From Castanea sativa (taxonomy: Eukaryota; Streptophyta; Magnoliopsida; Fagales; Fagaceae): 64,000 bases of DNA. Within the stretch, counting starts at the first letter, position 1. Each line of letters opens with the position of its first letter. The DNA is taken from assembly GCF_040712315.1 (NCBI RefSeq), contig NC_134021.1, positions 28,544,001-28,608,000 on the forward strand. Reading direction: 5' to 3'. Positions 23,347 to 36,204 of this stretch are shown here, in pieces. The position numbers and the translations under genes were made by a program. The notes below the pieces were generated by a model. It had not been told where the DNA came from, made no database searches, and worked only from the letters and a program-made list of their open reading frames with translations.

Positions 23347-24114
23347 GCATACATTTGAGATATATTTCGACATCTTGTTCCAGCTCATTGTAGTTAGGAA
23401 AGAGTAAGAATAGTCATTAATTTTTTTTTTTTTTTCTAGTTTATGTTAGCATTAAAGGAAGCAAAATTATGAAGTGGTGTACTGAAAGCTAAAGGATGAT
23501 ATGTGAATTGTGATGTTTATGGTGTTACCAGCAAATTATTATTATTTTTTCTATCTTATATTCCCATTCCCTCTTCTATATTTGTTCAATGGCAATGTTT
23601 AAGTACAATTCCTGAATGTTGTACCTTAAGCTTCTCATTAAAATCATGTCACCTAAGAAGTTGTAATTATACACAAGGAAGTGTGTTGACCAATAAACCA
23701 ACGAGCCATATGGTTGTGCTGCATTTTGTCAGCAAAATATATGGTTGAATATAATTGGGAACTTAAGACTTGAGACTTAAGAAATTTTACCTAAGTTTTG
23801 CCATATGCTCAAATCCTTATAAGATTATAGACTTAGTTAGCAATTCTATGATTGGATCATTCCATCAAAGAGCAAATGGCATGCATTAAAAGCAGATTTA
23901 TTTTGTTGCCTCTCATAAGCTTTTCTCAATTTAAAAGATCACTCTTGAACTTATCATTTTGCATAAAATATGAGGAAAATTACAATTTATTATGTGGTTT
24001 GCCATTATCACAAATTAAGTCATAAATTATCATATTAGGAATAAATAAATTAATAAAGAGATCATTAGAATTCCATCCAAATTAACAAATTTATCATTTT
24101 ACGGACAAATTTAC
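23347..24114. other. Downstream intergenic DNA
   Basis: AT-rich, without a supportable gene. The ORF at 23503-23748 shows no domain. Confidence 0.45.
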
Positions 24115-25810
24115 ACCTCAATTTCCTAATAGGGCAATTACAATTTACCCTTGTTGGTTTTTAGACCCCTGTTAACCTAGTTTTAAGTCCAAGTGTTTAA
24201 TTAATCCATTATAAAAGGTCAATGATAAATGCAAATTGTTCAAACAGTAAGTGCGGCAGAAAATACATAACACGACAATATGGTAACTTAGGAAAACTAT
24301 GAGGCGTTTGATCCCCTTATTGATTCAATTTTAATCCAAATTTAAGAGGCCAAAATGTAGTAATATAAAACCATAAGAGAATTGTTATGTTTTAGCTTTA
24401 GGTTGGCAAACTGTGATCAAAAGTGTCTTGTATTGTGCTTTGAAAGTCCTTATGTATAATCAAGATTATTGCCCTTGTCCTTATGTATGGTCCTTAGGTT
24501 AAAAACCACTGCGGGGTTTAGCCTACCAATCCTAAGGCGAAAAAAAATCACTAACTGAATAAAAGTTTTACAAACAGAAAAACATTTTTCTTAGTAAAAC
24601 TTACTAACGTTACCCAATGCAGCCCCAAGTCCACAGACTTCATTGGTTATGGAGATGTTGCACATTAATCTCCTACTCTCGACTTCAAGTACCCACTTGA
24701 AAATTATGGTCCAACACTTGAGTAAACTAGATTTGTAGCAACTTCAACATCATCGGTTCTAAATATGCTTCACTTTGATCACTGGTAGAAGTGTTTAAGA
24801 GCAAGAGGTACAATAGCTTCAAATTCACAATCAGTAGAGCTCTAAAAGTCTTTCTCACATGTATTAGGGTTTTCTTATATACCTTTGGCTTGTACATATG
24901 AAACCTGAAGCACTTGATGGGTTGAATGAGTTGAAAACACATTTTTGAATCTCGCAATTTGATCAATCCAACTTAGGCTTGAGCATCGAAAATTGGCTTT
25001 TTTGAGTGATCGAACAACTATCGAAAGCCGTTGAAGACCTAAAACTTGCACAATGAATTCCAAAACCTGGGCAATAATCTTGACTATACATAAGGACTTT
25101 TAAAGCACAATACAAGACACTTATGCTCATAGTTTGCCAACCTAAAGCTAAAACATAACAATTCTCTTGTGGTTTTATATTACTACATTTTGGCCCATTA
25201 AAATTGATTCAATAAGGGATCAAATGCCTTACATGTGAAAAATCATTGAGTTTAGATGGAATTCTAACAATTTGATTATAATCAAAACCTTAAAGGGTCA
25301 AATGTAACAAGTAGAAGTTTGTACACTAACAATTTGATTTGATCTCCCAGCTATGCACTTTTATCCTATTAACTTGGGGATAAATAAAAACTATATATGC
25401 TTGAAAATGAAGATCTCTGATTAAACTAGAATAATTTGAGCTCTCACTTCTATAAATAGAGGGGGATACACAATATAAAATGCATCAACTAGCACACTGA
25501 GAAAAATGTAGAGAAACGTGGCTGCAATTATCAATATGCACTCCCATTTTTTTTAAACGCTACTCTCTTTCCAAAAATTTAAGCTTAAAAAAGCCTTTCT
25601 TACTCACCTAAAATAATCCCAAACAATCTTGAATCCTCAAAACCAAAACCCTAGTTCATAGGAATTCCATACCCACAAAAATCCTTCAACTAATCAACAA
25701 AAAGCAACAAAGTTACACTTCCCTCTTGAAACGTAAGAAAGTATTATGTTGCTACCTCCAAGTCTTTGTCGAAAGTAGTATGTTGCTACCTCTATGAGCT
25801 TAAGGTTCTA
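24115..25810. repeat. Degenerate LTR-retrotransposon non-coding DNA with long inverted repeat
   Basis: Two arms of about 165 bp, at about 24303-24470 and 25067-25232, are inverted copies of each other (shared words TTGTTATGTTTTAGCTTTAG and GTCTTGTATTGTGCTTT). They are separated by about 600 bases of unique sequence. A Ty1/copia RT remnant follows at 25815, so the block may be LTR or leader material of that element rearranged head-to-head. Confidence 0.5.
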
Positions 25811-25814
25811 ACAA

Positions 25815-26090
25815 TTCAAGGTTGATTATTCCTTATTCACTCGAAATGCCATAAATTCTTTCACTATTCATTGCAAGAAATGATTTACTACCTATTGATA
25901 CACTCAATAAATTTCTCCATGTTCAATTCCACGTTAAAGACCTAGGTGATCTCAAATAATTCCTTAAAATTGAAGTTGACCGTTCTAAGCATGGAATCTC
26001 AATCTCATAATCCCAGTATATGTTATGTATACTTTATGATATAGGTTTTCATGGAGTGCTTTCGTCCAACTTCCCTATGTAGCAATAGTT
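25815..26090 (+). pseudogene. Ty1/copia reverse transcriptase fragment
   Basis: With several frame changes and stops the + strand reads ADYSLFTRN, then FLHVQFHVKDLGDL, then RSKHGISIS. These are the conserved C-terminal RT blocks of plant copia elements (ADxSLF, F-x-x-K-D-L-G-x-L-x-x-F-L-G-I-E). The catalytic Y-V-D-D block between the first two is deleted or unrecognisable. No LTR pair or integrase was found. Confidence 0.6.
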
Positions 26091-26907
26091 GATTGGCTAA
26101 TCAAAAATAAAATGAGTATGCCGTCCAACTAAAATAGGGATTTTTTTTTGGAGTGATCATAACATGCATAGGGTACTATGATGCAATAATTTATTTACTT
26201 AGAAAGGGAAAGGTCAAAAGCCTGAAACTAATATGTTTTTCTAAAAAAAATATGAATTGGATTTGGGCAAATACCCAAACCCATCACAAAAAATTCGGGT
26301 TTGGGCAAAATATTGACCCAATTCACTTTGTTCATACTTGACATTTTTGAGTCGGGTCGGGTAGGATACCCATGTGGCCATAGGTTTTGGCCATCTATTC
26401 TTCTAATGGGTGTTAGAGGAGGTAAGGATGAGCTCCATATGTTATTGTTAAGGTACAAGTATGCTTGGGTTGCTTTAAAAATTTGGGAAAGGAAAGGAAA
26501 AAGAAGGAAATTTTGTAATTGGGAATGTTTAGATTGTTTTGTTACTTAGAACCCAAGAAAAGAAAAACCTTTAACGTTGGGGTTCCAAATGTTTCAATCT
26601 ATTGAGGTGAGGGGTTCTTTTCTTCTTGCAAATTTCAGAAGACATAAGTGATAAGACAACTTTAGCTTTTATGTCTTATTAATTTCTTTGCTATTTTTGA
26701 GTTTTCTACAACAAATAGGCTAATTAATTTGATGAGAATGAGATGTGCGTAATCACTGAGTCTTTATTTTCTTTTACTCTTTTTGGTAAGTTATAGTTTT
26801 GAGGGCTAAAGTAATTATCTTGCATATTTATTTTGAGCACTTACATGGTGTCAATGATGCAATACATTATGTAAATGCTATACAAGTTGGTTTCTTTTTT
26901 AAATAGA

Positions 26908-27055
26908 ATTTCAATAAATGGCGTCCATTTCTGATGATTAAACTCATTATCATTGACCAAGACACCAATATGTTTTTAGTATAGGCGGAGATTGAATCTC
27001 ATATATTTTATTCCATTATCAGAGACTTTACCAGTTAATCTAGCTAAAATCCTAT
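26908..27055 (-). repeat. SINE-like remnant
   Basis: Shares words with the copy at 28045: GGCGTCC, TGATGATTAAACTCATTATCA, GGAGATTGAATCTCA and CTAGCTAAAATCC. On the minus strand these fall in box A then box B order of a tRNA-derived SINE head. Confidence 0.4.
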
Positions 27056-28044
27056 GTACAGATTATTTGTTTGATTCACTGTCTTAAAGAATATTTCGTC
27101 TATTATTATAGTTTCACTTGAAAATACTCAAATTTAAAATTAAAATTTTTTTTTTTAGAAAAATAAAAAATAAAAAAAAGTTACCACCTATCTCAAGATT
27201 TAAAATTTTTAACTTTCCAAAAAAACTCTTATATATATATATATGGTTAAAGCCAACAAAATTCTTTATTTTCACATTGAAATATCTTTATAATTAATGA
27301 CTATTATAAATATAGTGTCAACGTGACGAGTACATAATTACAACAACAAAAGTTACAAAACTCCCTTTAAAGTTTCAGCTAGGCTAGGCCAATGGACCCT
27401 TCAACCAATCAAAAAATAGCCCCAACCATAGTTCAAGCCGGGCCTTCGCCCTTAGTCCATCCCCGAAAACATTAAATAAAGACTCACCTCATGTCTTTTC
27501 TAGTCACCATCCAAAACAAACCAACACCCCAAACTAAACTAGTAAATGAATGGGACAGAATTTAGGTACAGTATTTTAGATACTGTTTCTTAAGTTTTTC
27601 TCTTAAAATTTAACCATATGACTACTTAACTAAAAAAATATACTTCCATCTTCTGAGAAAAAATTCACATGGTAGAATCTTAAAAGGGGAATCTAAGGAA
27701 CATCTAAATACCGTTCCTAAATCTTGCCCAAAAATTAAAGTCATTAAATAGAGAAAAAGTTATTTGTAGTCCATGACTAATGTCGATGTGCCTGTTAATT
27801 GTTTATCACATTTGTTGATTTACACCCCATACATGTGACATATATAATATCATGCATTATTTACATTTCTTATTAATGTCCACATTTTAAACGTGAAATG
27901 GATGATACATACAAACAATGTATAATACAATACAATTTGAGGCATAAGACAATAATTTTAATTAGACCTTTTATATTTAATATTCTTATTATAATTATTA
28001 TTTAAAATCCATTGGTTATGGAATGTTATTTTATTTAAATATTT

Positions 28045-28160
28045 GAGAGAGTTTCTATCTATAGCGTCCGTTCTTAATGATAACTCTTTATCAATTTTTG
28101 GTGTAGGTAGGGAGTTGAACCCAGATCTCTAATTCAACATTGAGCTAACTAAAATCCACT
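28045..28160 (-). repeat. SINE-like remnant
   Basis: On the minus strand: TTAGTTAGCTCAATG (box A-like), then GATCTGGGTTCAACTCCC (box B-like). Same family as 26908-27055. Confidence 0.45.
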
Positions 28161-29772
28161 TTATTTAAATATTTAGTTCACACTTGTGTCCATTCCTTTG
28201 CCAAGGTAACATATCAAACACAAAAGGAAACAAAAATAGAACGAGAACATAACTAGGAAACAACAAACTTGAGAATCGGCTACTACTATAGAATATTGAT
28301 GACGTATATCAAAGAATAGAATATTTTGCGAGTTCAATAGCTGGAAGAATTGGAGTCCTTGAAAGGGGAGAGAACGCCCATTTTTGGTGATAGCAAAGAC
28401 CTTCACATCTTTAGCAACACTTCTAGCTCTTCAGATAGGGGGAAATTCAATCCTCACTACAGAACTAGTAAGTAGTAATAGCCTGCTAATTGGCTTTATA
28501 TAGTCCTAGAATACAATTGTTTTACACAAAATGCTACTGGGCAGCTTTAATTCTAGCAACTTCAATCTCTATGAATAGACCCTCCTATGAAAAAAAAACA
28601 CCAAACTCCTTTTGTTGATTTTTAGAAAACTAGCTCCAACCATCCTCATTTCTTAATGCAGCAACCAAGAAACATTTATCCAAGAAATGTGAAACCACTA
28701 TGTTGTTGAAAAAAGAAATATTAAACAATCTTGGGACTAGAAGCCTGCTATTGATGAGAGTCATATAATTGGCATATGGTGAACTACAGTTCAACAATCA
28801 ACATGTCCTAAATATATATATACACAAACACACCATATGTAATAGATATTAAATGCATCCAATTGGTAGATACTAAATGCATCCAATTGGTTTTTCATTG
28901 TGCTAGAACTTTAAGAATTAATACATAAACCAAAATTGATCATCAAACAGGGCAAAACACAAAAATAAGAATGAAATATAGCAGTTAATTATGTTTGTTA
29001 ATAAAAAGCTTCCTTACATTTTTCAACAAAAATTTTAAGCTCGTGTAGGACTGAAAAATCTTCAATAGAACATTAGTGAAAGCCTGCTCAATGCTCACTG
29101 TGATGATTTGTCAAAGCTGTAGACAAGACAGCTTTGACATCAACAACCTGAGCCTCTACACAAAGACCTACTTCTATCCAAATTGATTTCAAACAGTACA
29201 GGGCACAATCATACTCCATTTATCACAAAACATTGAAATCAATTTTGAACCCTTCTAAAGATGGGGAAGCCAGAGTTGTAAACGCATGAAATATTAAACT
29301 TAGCCAGCATTAATTCCAATACCAACTAATAACCCTCACCTCACAGTTGAAAACTATAACTAGAATAGATAATTAAGAGTCAAATTTGGTGTACGGGAAT
29401 TTGCAAACTCCATCAAGGAAAACAAAGACTGAGCAATGTCATACTATAAGTGAACAATTGATAGTCATTGACATTCCTCCACCAGAGTACTCTCAAACAA
29501 GTTCTTTATAAAACCAATGTCACATCCAGCATGGTGTAAAAATGAGAGAGATTATCAGGAAAAAAATACATCATCTAAAAATAAATTAAAAAATCAATGA
29601 ACATCCACCCATTGAAGCATTACAACCATGCTGCAACAAGAAGGTATTTCAAGAAAAATAGTGAAAAATGCAACCATAGACATCAATAGCTTCTCTTACG
29701 TGTTCATCCTGCAAAGTTTACAAAATTGTTAACACATTTTCTATTGTTAGTTGGAAGACTCCTCATATGCAT

Positions 29773-29813
<41 letters not shown>

Positions 29814-30299
29814 AATTAAAAGCTCATAAAAGAACAGAGGAGATATACAAGCTAATAACCCCAATGATAAATATACACAAGGCCATTGGTTATGGATTTT
29901 TTGCAGAAACTAAAAAACAGAGAGACTGACCCAACAAGGGTTATTATGAATGTAGTAGGATGGGATTGAATGTTGCTTGTAAAGGACAAAGTAAAGCTTC
30001 AGTTAGGAGAATTGGCACAGTTGTTTGAGATGGTGCAGGAAAGGTGTCTGTGGAAATGTCTGGAAGAGTTATGAATATGATTGTGTAGGAACTTGGAAGA
30101 CCTAAAGTTACTGGAAGTCTGGAACAGGGGCCGAATTAACATATATATGGCTTTGTTTGAGCACTGACTTTTAAATAGGGATGAGCATCAAACCCACCAA
30201 CCCGACCCGACCCGACCCAACACAACACCTTGGGTTGGGTTTTGTGGGTTGGAATTTTAATTTTAGTTTATGTCTTGAGTTGGATTCAGGTTGATAGTT

Positions 30300-30675
30300 T
30301 TGTAATAACCCTTGCAGGGTAGGGACAAATCTACTAGCAAAGGAAAATAGATGAAGTTTCCAACCAGCAAGTGACCTTGAACTTTCTCAATCACAAAATA
30401 AAAATCTTTGCTGTGTGGATCCCAGGAGCTTCAAGGGGAATCCAAGGTATTTCCAAGATCCGGCTTAAAATGAAAATTTAGACAGCTACAAAACTCTTCC
30501 ATCCTTACAACAGGAACATTTAAAGAGAAACAAACTCTAGACTTCCTTTGATTCACCTTCTTCCCAGAGAGATCACATAACACGTCTAAGACTTCTTTTA
30601 GATCCTAACAAATTTTCCTATTGTTTTTGGCAAACAAAACCAAATCATCTGCAATGAATAAATGGCCTCAATCAA
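30300..30675 (-). pseudogene. LINE reverse transcriptase fragment
   Basis: Minus-strand reading gives HLFIADDLVLFAKNN, then LCDLSGKKVNQRKSRVCF, and, after a shift, VIEKVQGHLLVGN. These are the palm (F-A-D-D), the G-x-x-V-N-x-x-K-S block and the I-x-x-R/K-x-x-x-x-L-x-x-W block of plant non-LTR RTs. Stops and shifts make it non-coding. Confidence 0.65.
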
Positions 30676-31590
30676 AATTTGCTACTTAGCAAGTTGTGAA
30701 AAAGGTTGCCAAAATCTTTTACCTTATCATTGTGGAAAAAGTTACCAGCAATCCAATAATTGCAAGCAATTTGAAGAAGCTAGAAGCTTTTTTTTCATGG
30801 TAACGTTGCAAAGGCCCACCAACCCATTTCACAACCACTTTAGCATCTAACTCAACTCGTTTCATGATATTGACAAAACATTCATGATGTCAAGATGGAA
30901 AAGACACAGTACATCCTAAGCCATAAACTCTGGGAATTCAATTTTTGAAGATCAATAACACTGATAAATCAGATTCTCAACTTGTAGAAAAAGAAATGGC
31001 ACCCCAGAATTAGTTATCTCACCTAGAATGTTTATTTCTTGTAATCTACAGTGCCTGCTTATAATTCTTTAGGAAGCAGTCCTTCCAAAAGCTTGCTGTT
31101 TGGCTTTGACACCATCTCATGCATTCGATGGTTTCCTACCAGAATAGTAGAAAGAAACTCATTTCTACATGCCATTTGGGAGAGCAGCATGGTAAACCTT
31201 AACATGCCTGATCGTTAAATAATTGGCTTTCATGCAAAATGCTGTTTCTATGCAATGGCATTTCAAATCAATAGTCCTAAAAAGATCTTCATAAATAGTT
31301 GTGATCTAAAGAAGGACATATGATGTTGATTAACTTGATTCAGATTACCTCACAACTTTGCATTTCTGTCTTGGCCAATCTACACTTTACCTCTTCCCTC
31401 TCAAACAAGAATTTGTCAAATTATCAACAAAAAAGATACAATAAGAAGTTAAGAACATTCATCAAAATAATTATTGAAGCTTCTAAATTTCCTGATAATT
31501 AATTAAATCTCATGTGTATCATGGTTTTCTTGGCAGTGAAAAATGCAAATGACAGAACATTAAAAAATTTCACTCTCATGAAGATTTTTT
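30676..31590. other. Intergenic DNA, possibly decayed LINE
   Basis: No conserved block could be read on either strand. The two ORFs of about 60 codons have no domain. Confidence 0.4.
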
Positions 31591-31599
31591 TTTTTGTTG

Positions 31600-31700
31600 A
31601 TAATTCAATAGCTATAATGGAGGAAGGGGGGAATTGAACCCTAGATATCTCCATTGGAAACACCAAGAAGTGCCGGTTGAACTACTAGGCTCTTGGCCAC
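31600..31700 (-). repeat. SINE-like remnant
   Basis: On the minus strand: GGCCAAGAGCCTAGTAGTTC (box A-like), then ATCTAGGGTTCAATTCCC (box B-like), ending toward a T-run at 31588-31596, which would be the poly(A) tail on that strand. Confidence 0.45.
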
Positions 31701-32143
31701 TCTTATAAAGATTGACGAGCATAATCCGGAAAAGTTTCTTTTCTTGCCTGTGATGAAATCATATTATACATGGTGTGTTGAGAAAAATCAAAATTTAAGG
31801 GTAGCACCAAGTATCAAAATGAAAAAAAAAATTCTAATAGTTTACTTGATTCAAAAACTAGTAATCATTATTTTAAGACCAATACAGTAAGACCATGTTA
31901 TTGGCTAAACTTGTATGTTTCACCATGACATGCCATGTTCAAGAATGTGCACAACATTTCTCACAAAAAAGAAAATCAATTTATATTAATAGATATGGTG
32001 CCCAAAGTGATCCTTTCCATTTAAACAAATCTAATTTTCTACATCAAAAGCAAGACTTTCATACCTAGAACAAATGTAAAGAAAACACAATATAGTAACG
32101 GGTTCATATATTAACAAATAAATAAATAACACTTACTAACAGC

Positions 32144-33436
32144 TTAATGACTTTTCAATATGGATTTCAAAAACATCAGTGCCTTGCTAAAAACTCCAAC
32201 TTGCTGATTTTCGTATTGTGATGAGATGTTTACACCATCAAGTAAAACTAGGCTCTCCACAAAATCAGCTGTGTAAATCATACATCCAAGCTCAGGAATT
32301 CTAAGAATTTCCTCACTTAAGCTCTCAGGTTCAAATGAAAGGATATTACAATGGTTAAACTTCTCAATCAGAAGTTCCCCATTGACAGTGCAGCCAAAGA
32401 ACTGTGCAACATTTTCTATCGGTAAACTTTTCCTAGTCCAAGACTCGGCCACACCATACTCCTTCATCACCCATAAGTGGCATAGGTCACTCCCCTCAGG
32501 TAGAGTTTTACCGAAAACAATCAAAGCCAGAGATCCCTTGAACACGGTAAGACATTCCACTTGTCCACAAACTCCATCTAAATAATTTGGAGGTAGCAAA
32601 ATCTCATGGAATCTCTCATCATCGACATCAAAGGACAAAATGAAATTGTAATCCCGACAACATGCTATAGAGTGCAGAGCTCCATTAAAAAAAATACAGA
32701 ATGATTCATGAATATCATCAATACATCCAATATTGGGTCTAGACCCACAAAATGACTCCACGGATATTACAACCCTTCTCCACAAATCAGTGCTCAAAGT
32801 GTAAATCTCGGCCTCAATTGCCGGAACTTCTGACCCACATCCACGTGACACTTTATAAGGCACAATTCTGAGAATCTTGTAGTCATTGTTTTGAGAATGG
32901 TAGGCAAGTCCAACAACCACATCATGAAAAGGGTAAGTCAAGGGAGTAGCTAGAAGCTTCTTAAACTTTCTAATGCTTGGGTTCCACAAATATATTACAT
33001 TGCCCCGACCCTTAATACTGTTAAGGCAGAGCATGCCATTACAGAAGCTAACCATGAAGTCATAAGGAAAGGGGACTCGAAATCTAGAAATGTGGGTCAA
33101 CGAGCGGTCGCTATTGTAAGAAACTGTACACAATTCTTTATTGTAAGATGAAAAGTTTAATTCTTCTGGAAAAGGTGAATACAACAGATAACCACCATTG
33201 TTGTTGTTGTTGTTGGCTGATGATGATTTAGCTCGGTGGAGGTGTGCGGTAATGAAAATGGAGCTGGAGATAGTGGAATACCAGGATTTGGAAACGCACC
33301 TGAATCGAATTAGGGATTTCACTGGCACTCGAGTCAGGACGTCGAATACGACGTCGTCGTCGAGACGCTGGGACAGCATTTCCATAGGTTGAGAAATCGG
33401 TGGTGGTTTGATCAGATTTGGGGGTATCACAATCAC
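32144..33436 (-). CDS. F-box protein with F-box-associated (FBA) domain
   Basis: One uninterrupted 430-codon ORF. The F-box is at about residues 21-68 (LSQRLDDDVVFDVLTRVPVK, then FRCVSKSWYSTI), the segment that binds SKP1/ASK adaptors in SCF ubiquitin ligases. A poly-Asn run (75-80) separates it from the FBA-type region: CNGMLCL at 132-138, LWNPSIRKFKKL at 150-161, VVGLAYHSQNNDYKILRIV and IYTLSTDLWRRV. Such regions bind the target protein. Length and layout match the large plant F-box/FBA family (CPR30-like members); the substrate cannot be named. The first ATG gives 19 residues before the F-box, and MEML at residues 18-21 is a possible alternative start. No intron is needed. Confidence 0.9.
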   Translation of the reverse strand: MIVIPPNLIKPPPISQPMEMLSQRLDDDVVFDVLTRVPVKSLIRFRCVSKSWYSTISSSIFITAHLHRAKSSSANNNNNNGGYLLYSPFPEELNFSSYNKELCTVSYNSDRSLTHISRFRVPFPYDFMVSFCNGMLCLNSIKGRGNVIYLWNPSIRKFKKLLATPLTYPFHDVVVGLAYHSQNNDYKILRIVPYKVSRGCGSEVPAIEAEIYTLSTDLWRRVVISVESFCGSRPNIGCIDDIHESFCIFFNGALHSIACCRDYNFILSFDVDDERFHEILLPPNYLDGVCGQVECLTVFKGSLALIVFGKTLPEGSDLCHLWVMKEYGVAESWTRKSLPIENVAQFFGCTVNGELLIEKFNHCNILSFEPESLSEEILRIPELGCMIYTADFVESLVLLDGVNISSQYENQQVGVFSKALMFLKSILKSH

Positions 33437-34671
33437 ATATCTGAATTCTAAGGGTTAGGTTTGTGTTTGAGGCGAAGAAGAAGGAGAGGAGAAATTGACC
33501 TTTCTTTTACTTTTGGACAGCCAGGGAGGAGAAGAGGGCCTGTGAAAAATATTTAGCATAAAACCTTCTTCTTCCTTTTTCTTTTTTTAACACTCGTTCT
33601 TTTTTAGTTTTGGGAGAAGGTATTTGGTACGAGTTTTATTAAAATTGCGTGGGGGTATATCAGGAAAAAATAATTAATTTACTAATAATTAAAATACGTG
33701 TTATTGGGTAGTTATTTGGTATCAATGGTATTAAAATTTAATAAGTGTGGGGTATATCAGGAAAAAAATAACTAATTTACTAATAATTAAAAGACGTGTT
33801 ATTGGGTAGTTATTTTTGCACACATCTCTTGTTTATTAGATTTTGATATAGATGACGTAGTATCATTTGATACAAAATACTTTTTCTATTTAACACACAT
33901 GATTTTTAAAACACCTTATATGAATTATCTATTTTACACTACATTTCATTAATATATCATTTTTTTTCTTGATTTTTTTCATTGTTTTTCTTTCTTCACA
34001 CGTCAACTACAATTCCTTCTCTTCCTTCATCATTGGGATACATAAAGAAATAATAAAAAATTGAATGCAAAATTAAGAGTGTCAGTGTAAATTCACATGG
34101 TTAACTTGACTAGTGTGAGTGATTTTAGGACTTAAATATGTAAAATTGAGCACTTTTTCTATTTTGGATCGACGGATGCAAATGCTCTTAACTGGTGATA
34201 ATTACTAAAACATTTGGGACTAGGGAGTAGGAGTCCAAATCTTCTGTACCACTATTCCTATTCTATTCTATAATCCACAAATAAAAATATGTCACGTATC
34301 TACCTATTTAATTAAAGGTGAAAATACAATTTTGGTCCTTATATTTTGAGGTCACAATCAATTTGGTCTCTATATTTTGGGAGCAATCAATTTGCTCCAT
34401 ATTATTTTCAGCTTACAATTAATTTAGTTCTTACCGTTAACTCACTAACAAAAAAAGCTTATGTGGCAAACAACGTGCACTGTTAGCACAATTAAAGCTA
34501 ATGTGACAACTAGATTAATTAAAAAGAAAAGAATTATTGGCATAAAAAATGCCACATCAACAACTTATTAATTAAAAAAATTAATTTGAAAAAAATATTA
34601 AAGAACCCAAAAGAAAAAGAAATGGTAATGATAATGATAATGATAATATGGGTTTTTCTAAACTAGCCTCT
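33437..34671. other. Upstream region of the F-box gene and intergenic DNA
   Basis: Contains a near-identical direct duplication of about 75 bases (near 33640-33715 and 33735-33810, sharing ATATCAGGAAAAAATAA and ACGTGTTATTGGGTAGTTA). A one-armed relative of the 13717 foldback element is near 34318-34420. No gene seen. Confidence 0.5.
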
Positions 34672-34686
34672 CAACACACGCTCATA

Positions 34687-34918
34687 AAGGCTTTTTTATT
34701 TTTTTGGATAAAGGTTAATGATTTGCATTTATTATAATTTGGGATTACTACATTTTCTAATCATAAAATACCTAAAGGTGTGATGAGTATTATGGGTTTG
34801 CGGGTGAAATAATTTTTTCATCACACTTCTAGGTGTTTTATGTCAGGAAAAATGTACTAATCCCAAATTATAATGAATGCAAATCATTAACTTTTACCCA
34901 AAAAAATAGAAGAGTCTT
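34687..34918. mobile_element. 232-bp foldback MITE
   Basis: The left arm (AAGGCTTTTTTATTTTTTTG, then GGTTAATGATTTGCATT) and the reverse complement of the right arm (AAGACTCTTCTATTTTTTTG, then AGTTAATGATTTGCATT) match for over 70 bases. CAACACACGCTCATA before it (34672-34686) and CAAACACGCGCTCAT after it (34919-34933) form an imperfect flanking direct repeat that may be an aged target duplication. Confidence 0.65.
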
Positions 34919-34933
34919 CAAACACGCGCTCAT

Positions 34934-36199
34934 ATTTTAAAAGTTAAAAGTTGTTGACTGCATAATTTGTTGAGTTTGAACGTGAAGACTAACACGAAAA
35001 GTTGTCATATTTTGTAGGCAATATTTTAGGAAAAAGAATAATGTTCGCTACAAAAAAGCTTACCATAGATATAGGATGGCAAGATGCAAAGAAATAAGTT
35101 TCAAAGAACAAAATGACCATTGATCCTAATCTCCTACTTCTTTGCCAAGTTTTCCTTCTATTACATGTTCGAATATATATATTAAAAATAAATAGAAATA
35201 AAGGGTAAAATCCCTAAACTTACCATTAAATTATGATATTCATTGTAACGAAATTACATGCCTCTATCACTGTGATTTGTGAACTCTTTGTCCTTTACAT
35301 CACAACCCCAAGGAAAATAATTATTAAAAAAATCCCTCAAAGAACTTGTAAACAACGAAAAAAGAAAGAACATAGGAAACCAAATTATAAAGAGATGCAA
35401 ATGTTTCAATAAATTAAAAATAAAAAACAAACAACTGAATTTAAAAATAAATAAATAAATAACATAAATGAAATGAAAGAACTTTGCTTTCTGCAACATG
35501 TGAAAAATAACACCTAGTACGAATTTCAAATTAAATACATAGATAATTATCACAATCAAATTTATAAATGATTGAATTATAGTATTTTTATGAACTACAT
35601 CAATAACTAATAAGTAGAATTTTTGAAAAAAAAAAATTTTAGTTCAATGAATGAAGCAAGTTAAATTATTGATAATGAGGAAATATCTTATAGAATTTTA
35701 ATAACAATAATTAATTAGACATTTATAAAAATAAATAGATTTAGAAGAGTATGATCACAACTATAATTTCCAAAACAATATGCTTCTTATAAATATATTT
35801 ATTTTAAGTATATTATAAGCAACTAAAGTGATCGGTAACATCCCCTCTGATGGACACAAAATATTAGCCAAAAAAAAAAGTTAAAAAAGAATGATGAGAA
35901 TATCCTTGGAAGGAATTTTTGGTGGAGAAGGCAACTTGGTTGTTGTCAACTTCACTTTCTATGTCTTAAAACTTCTTCATCTGAAGAAATAGATCAAACG
36001 AAGCTATAATTTAGATCAAATGAGGCTATTTATCCAAAAAGAGAAAAATCAAATGAGGCTAAGCTAAAACTACAAATAGTCAAGAAGTTTAGACTTCAAA
36101 TTTGGCACCAACTTTCATAAAGACAATTACAATTATAAAAATTGCAGCCCAACCTTAAGAAAATTTCCTCAGAAGCGAAATAGTTGTAGAACCCAAATG
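34934..36199. other. AT-rich intergenic DNA
   Basis: No gene or element boundary is seen. The 101-codon ORF at 35254-35559 is hydrophobic low-complexity reading of AT-rich DNA. Confidence 0.5.
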
Positions 36200-36204
36200 A
36201 TATG

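Larger units (their letters stand above)
26091..30299. other. Long AT-rich intergenic region
   Basis: No gene supported. It holds SINE-like pieces at 26908 and 28045, AT microsatellite near 27230, (CA)n at about 29769-29804 and a GACCC-repeat word (CCGACCCGACCCGACCC) near 30203. The ORFs at 26153-26549 and 28173-28406 have no domain and lie in repeat-like sequence. Confidence 0.5.

Noticed and set aside
28173..28406. 77-codon minus ORF near 28.3 kb
   Set aside because: The faint resemblance of its first residues to a LINE-type RNase H segment is too weak, and no neighbouring block supports it.
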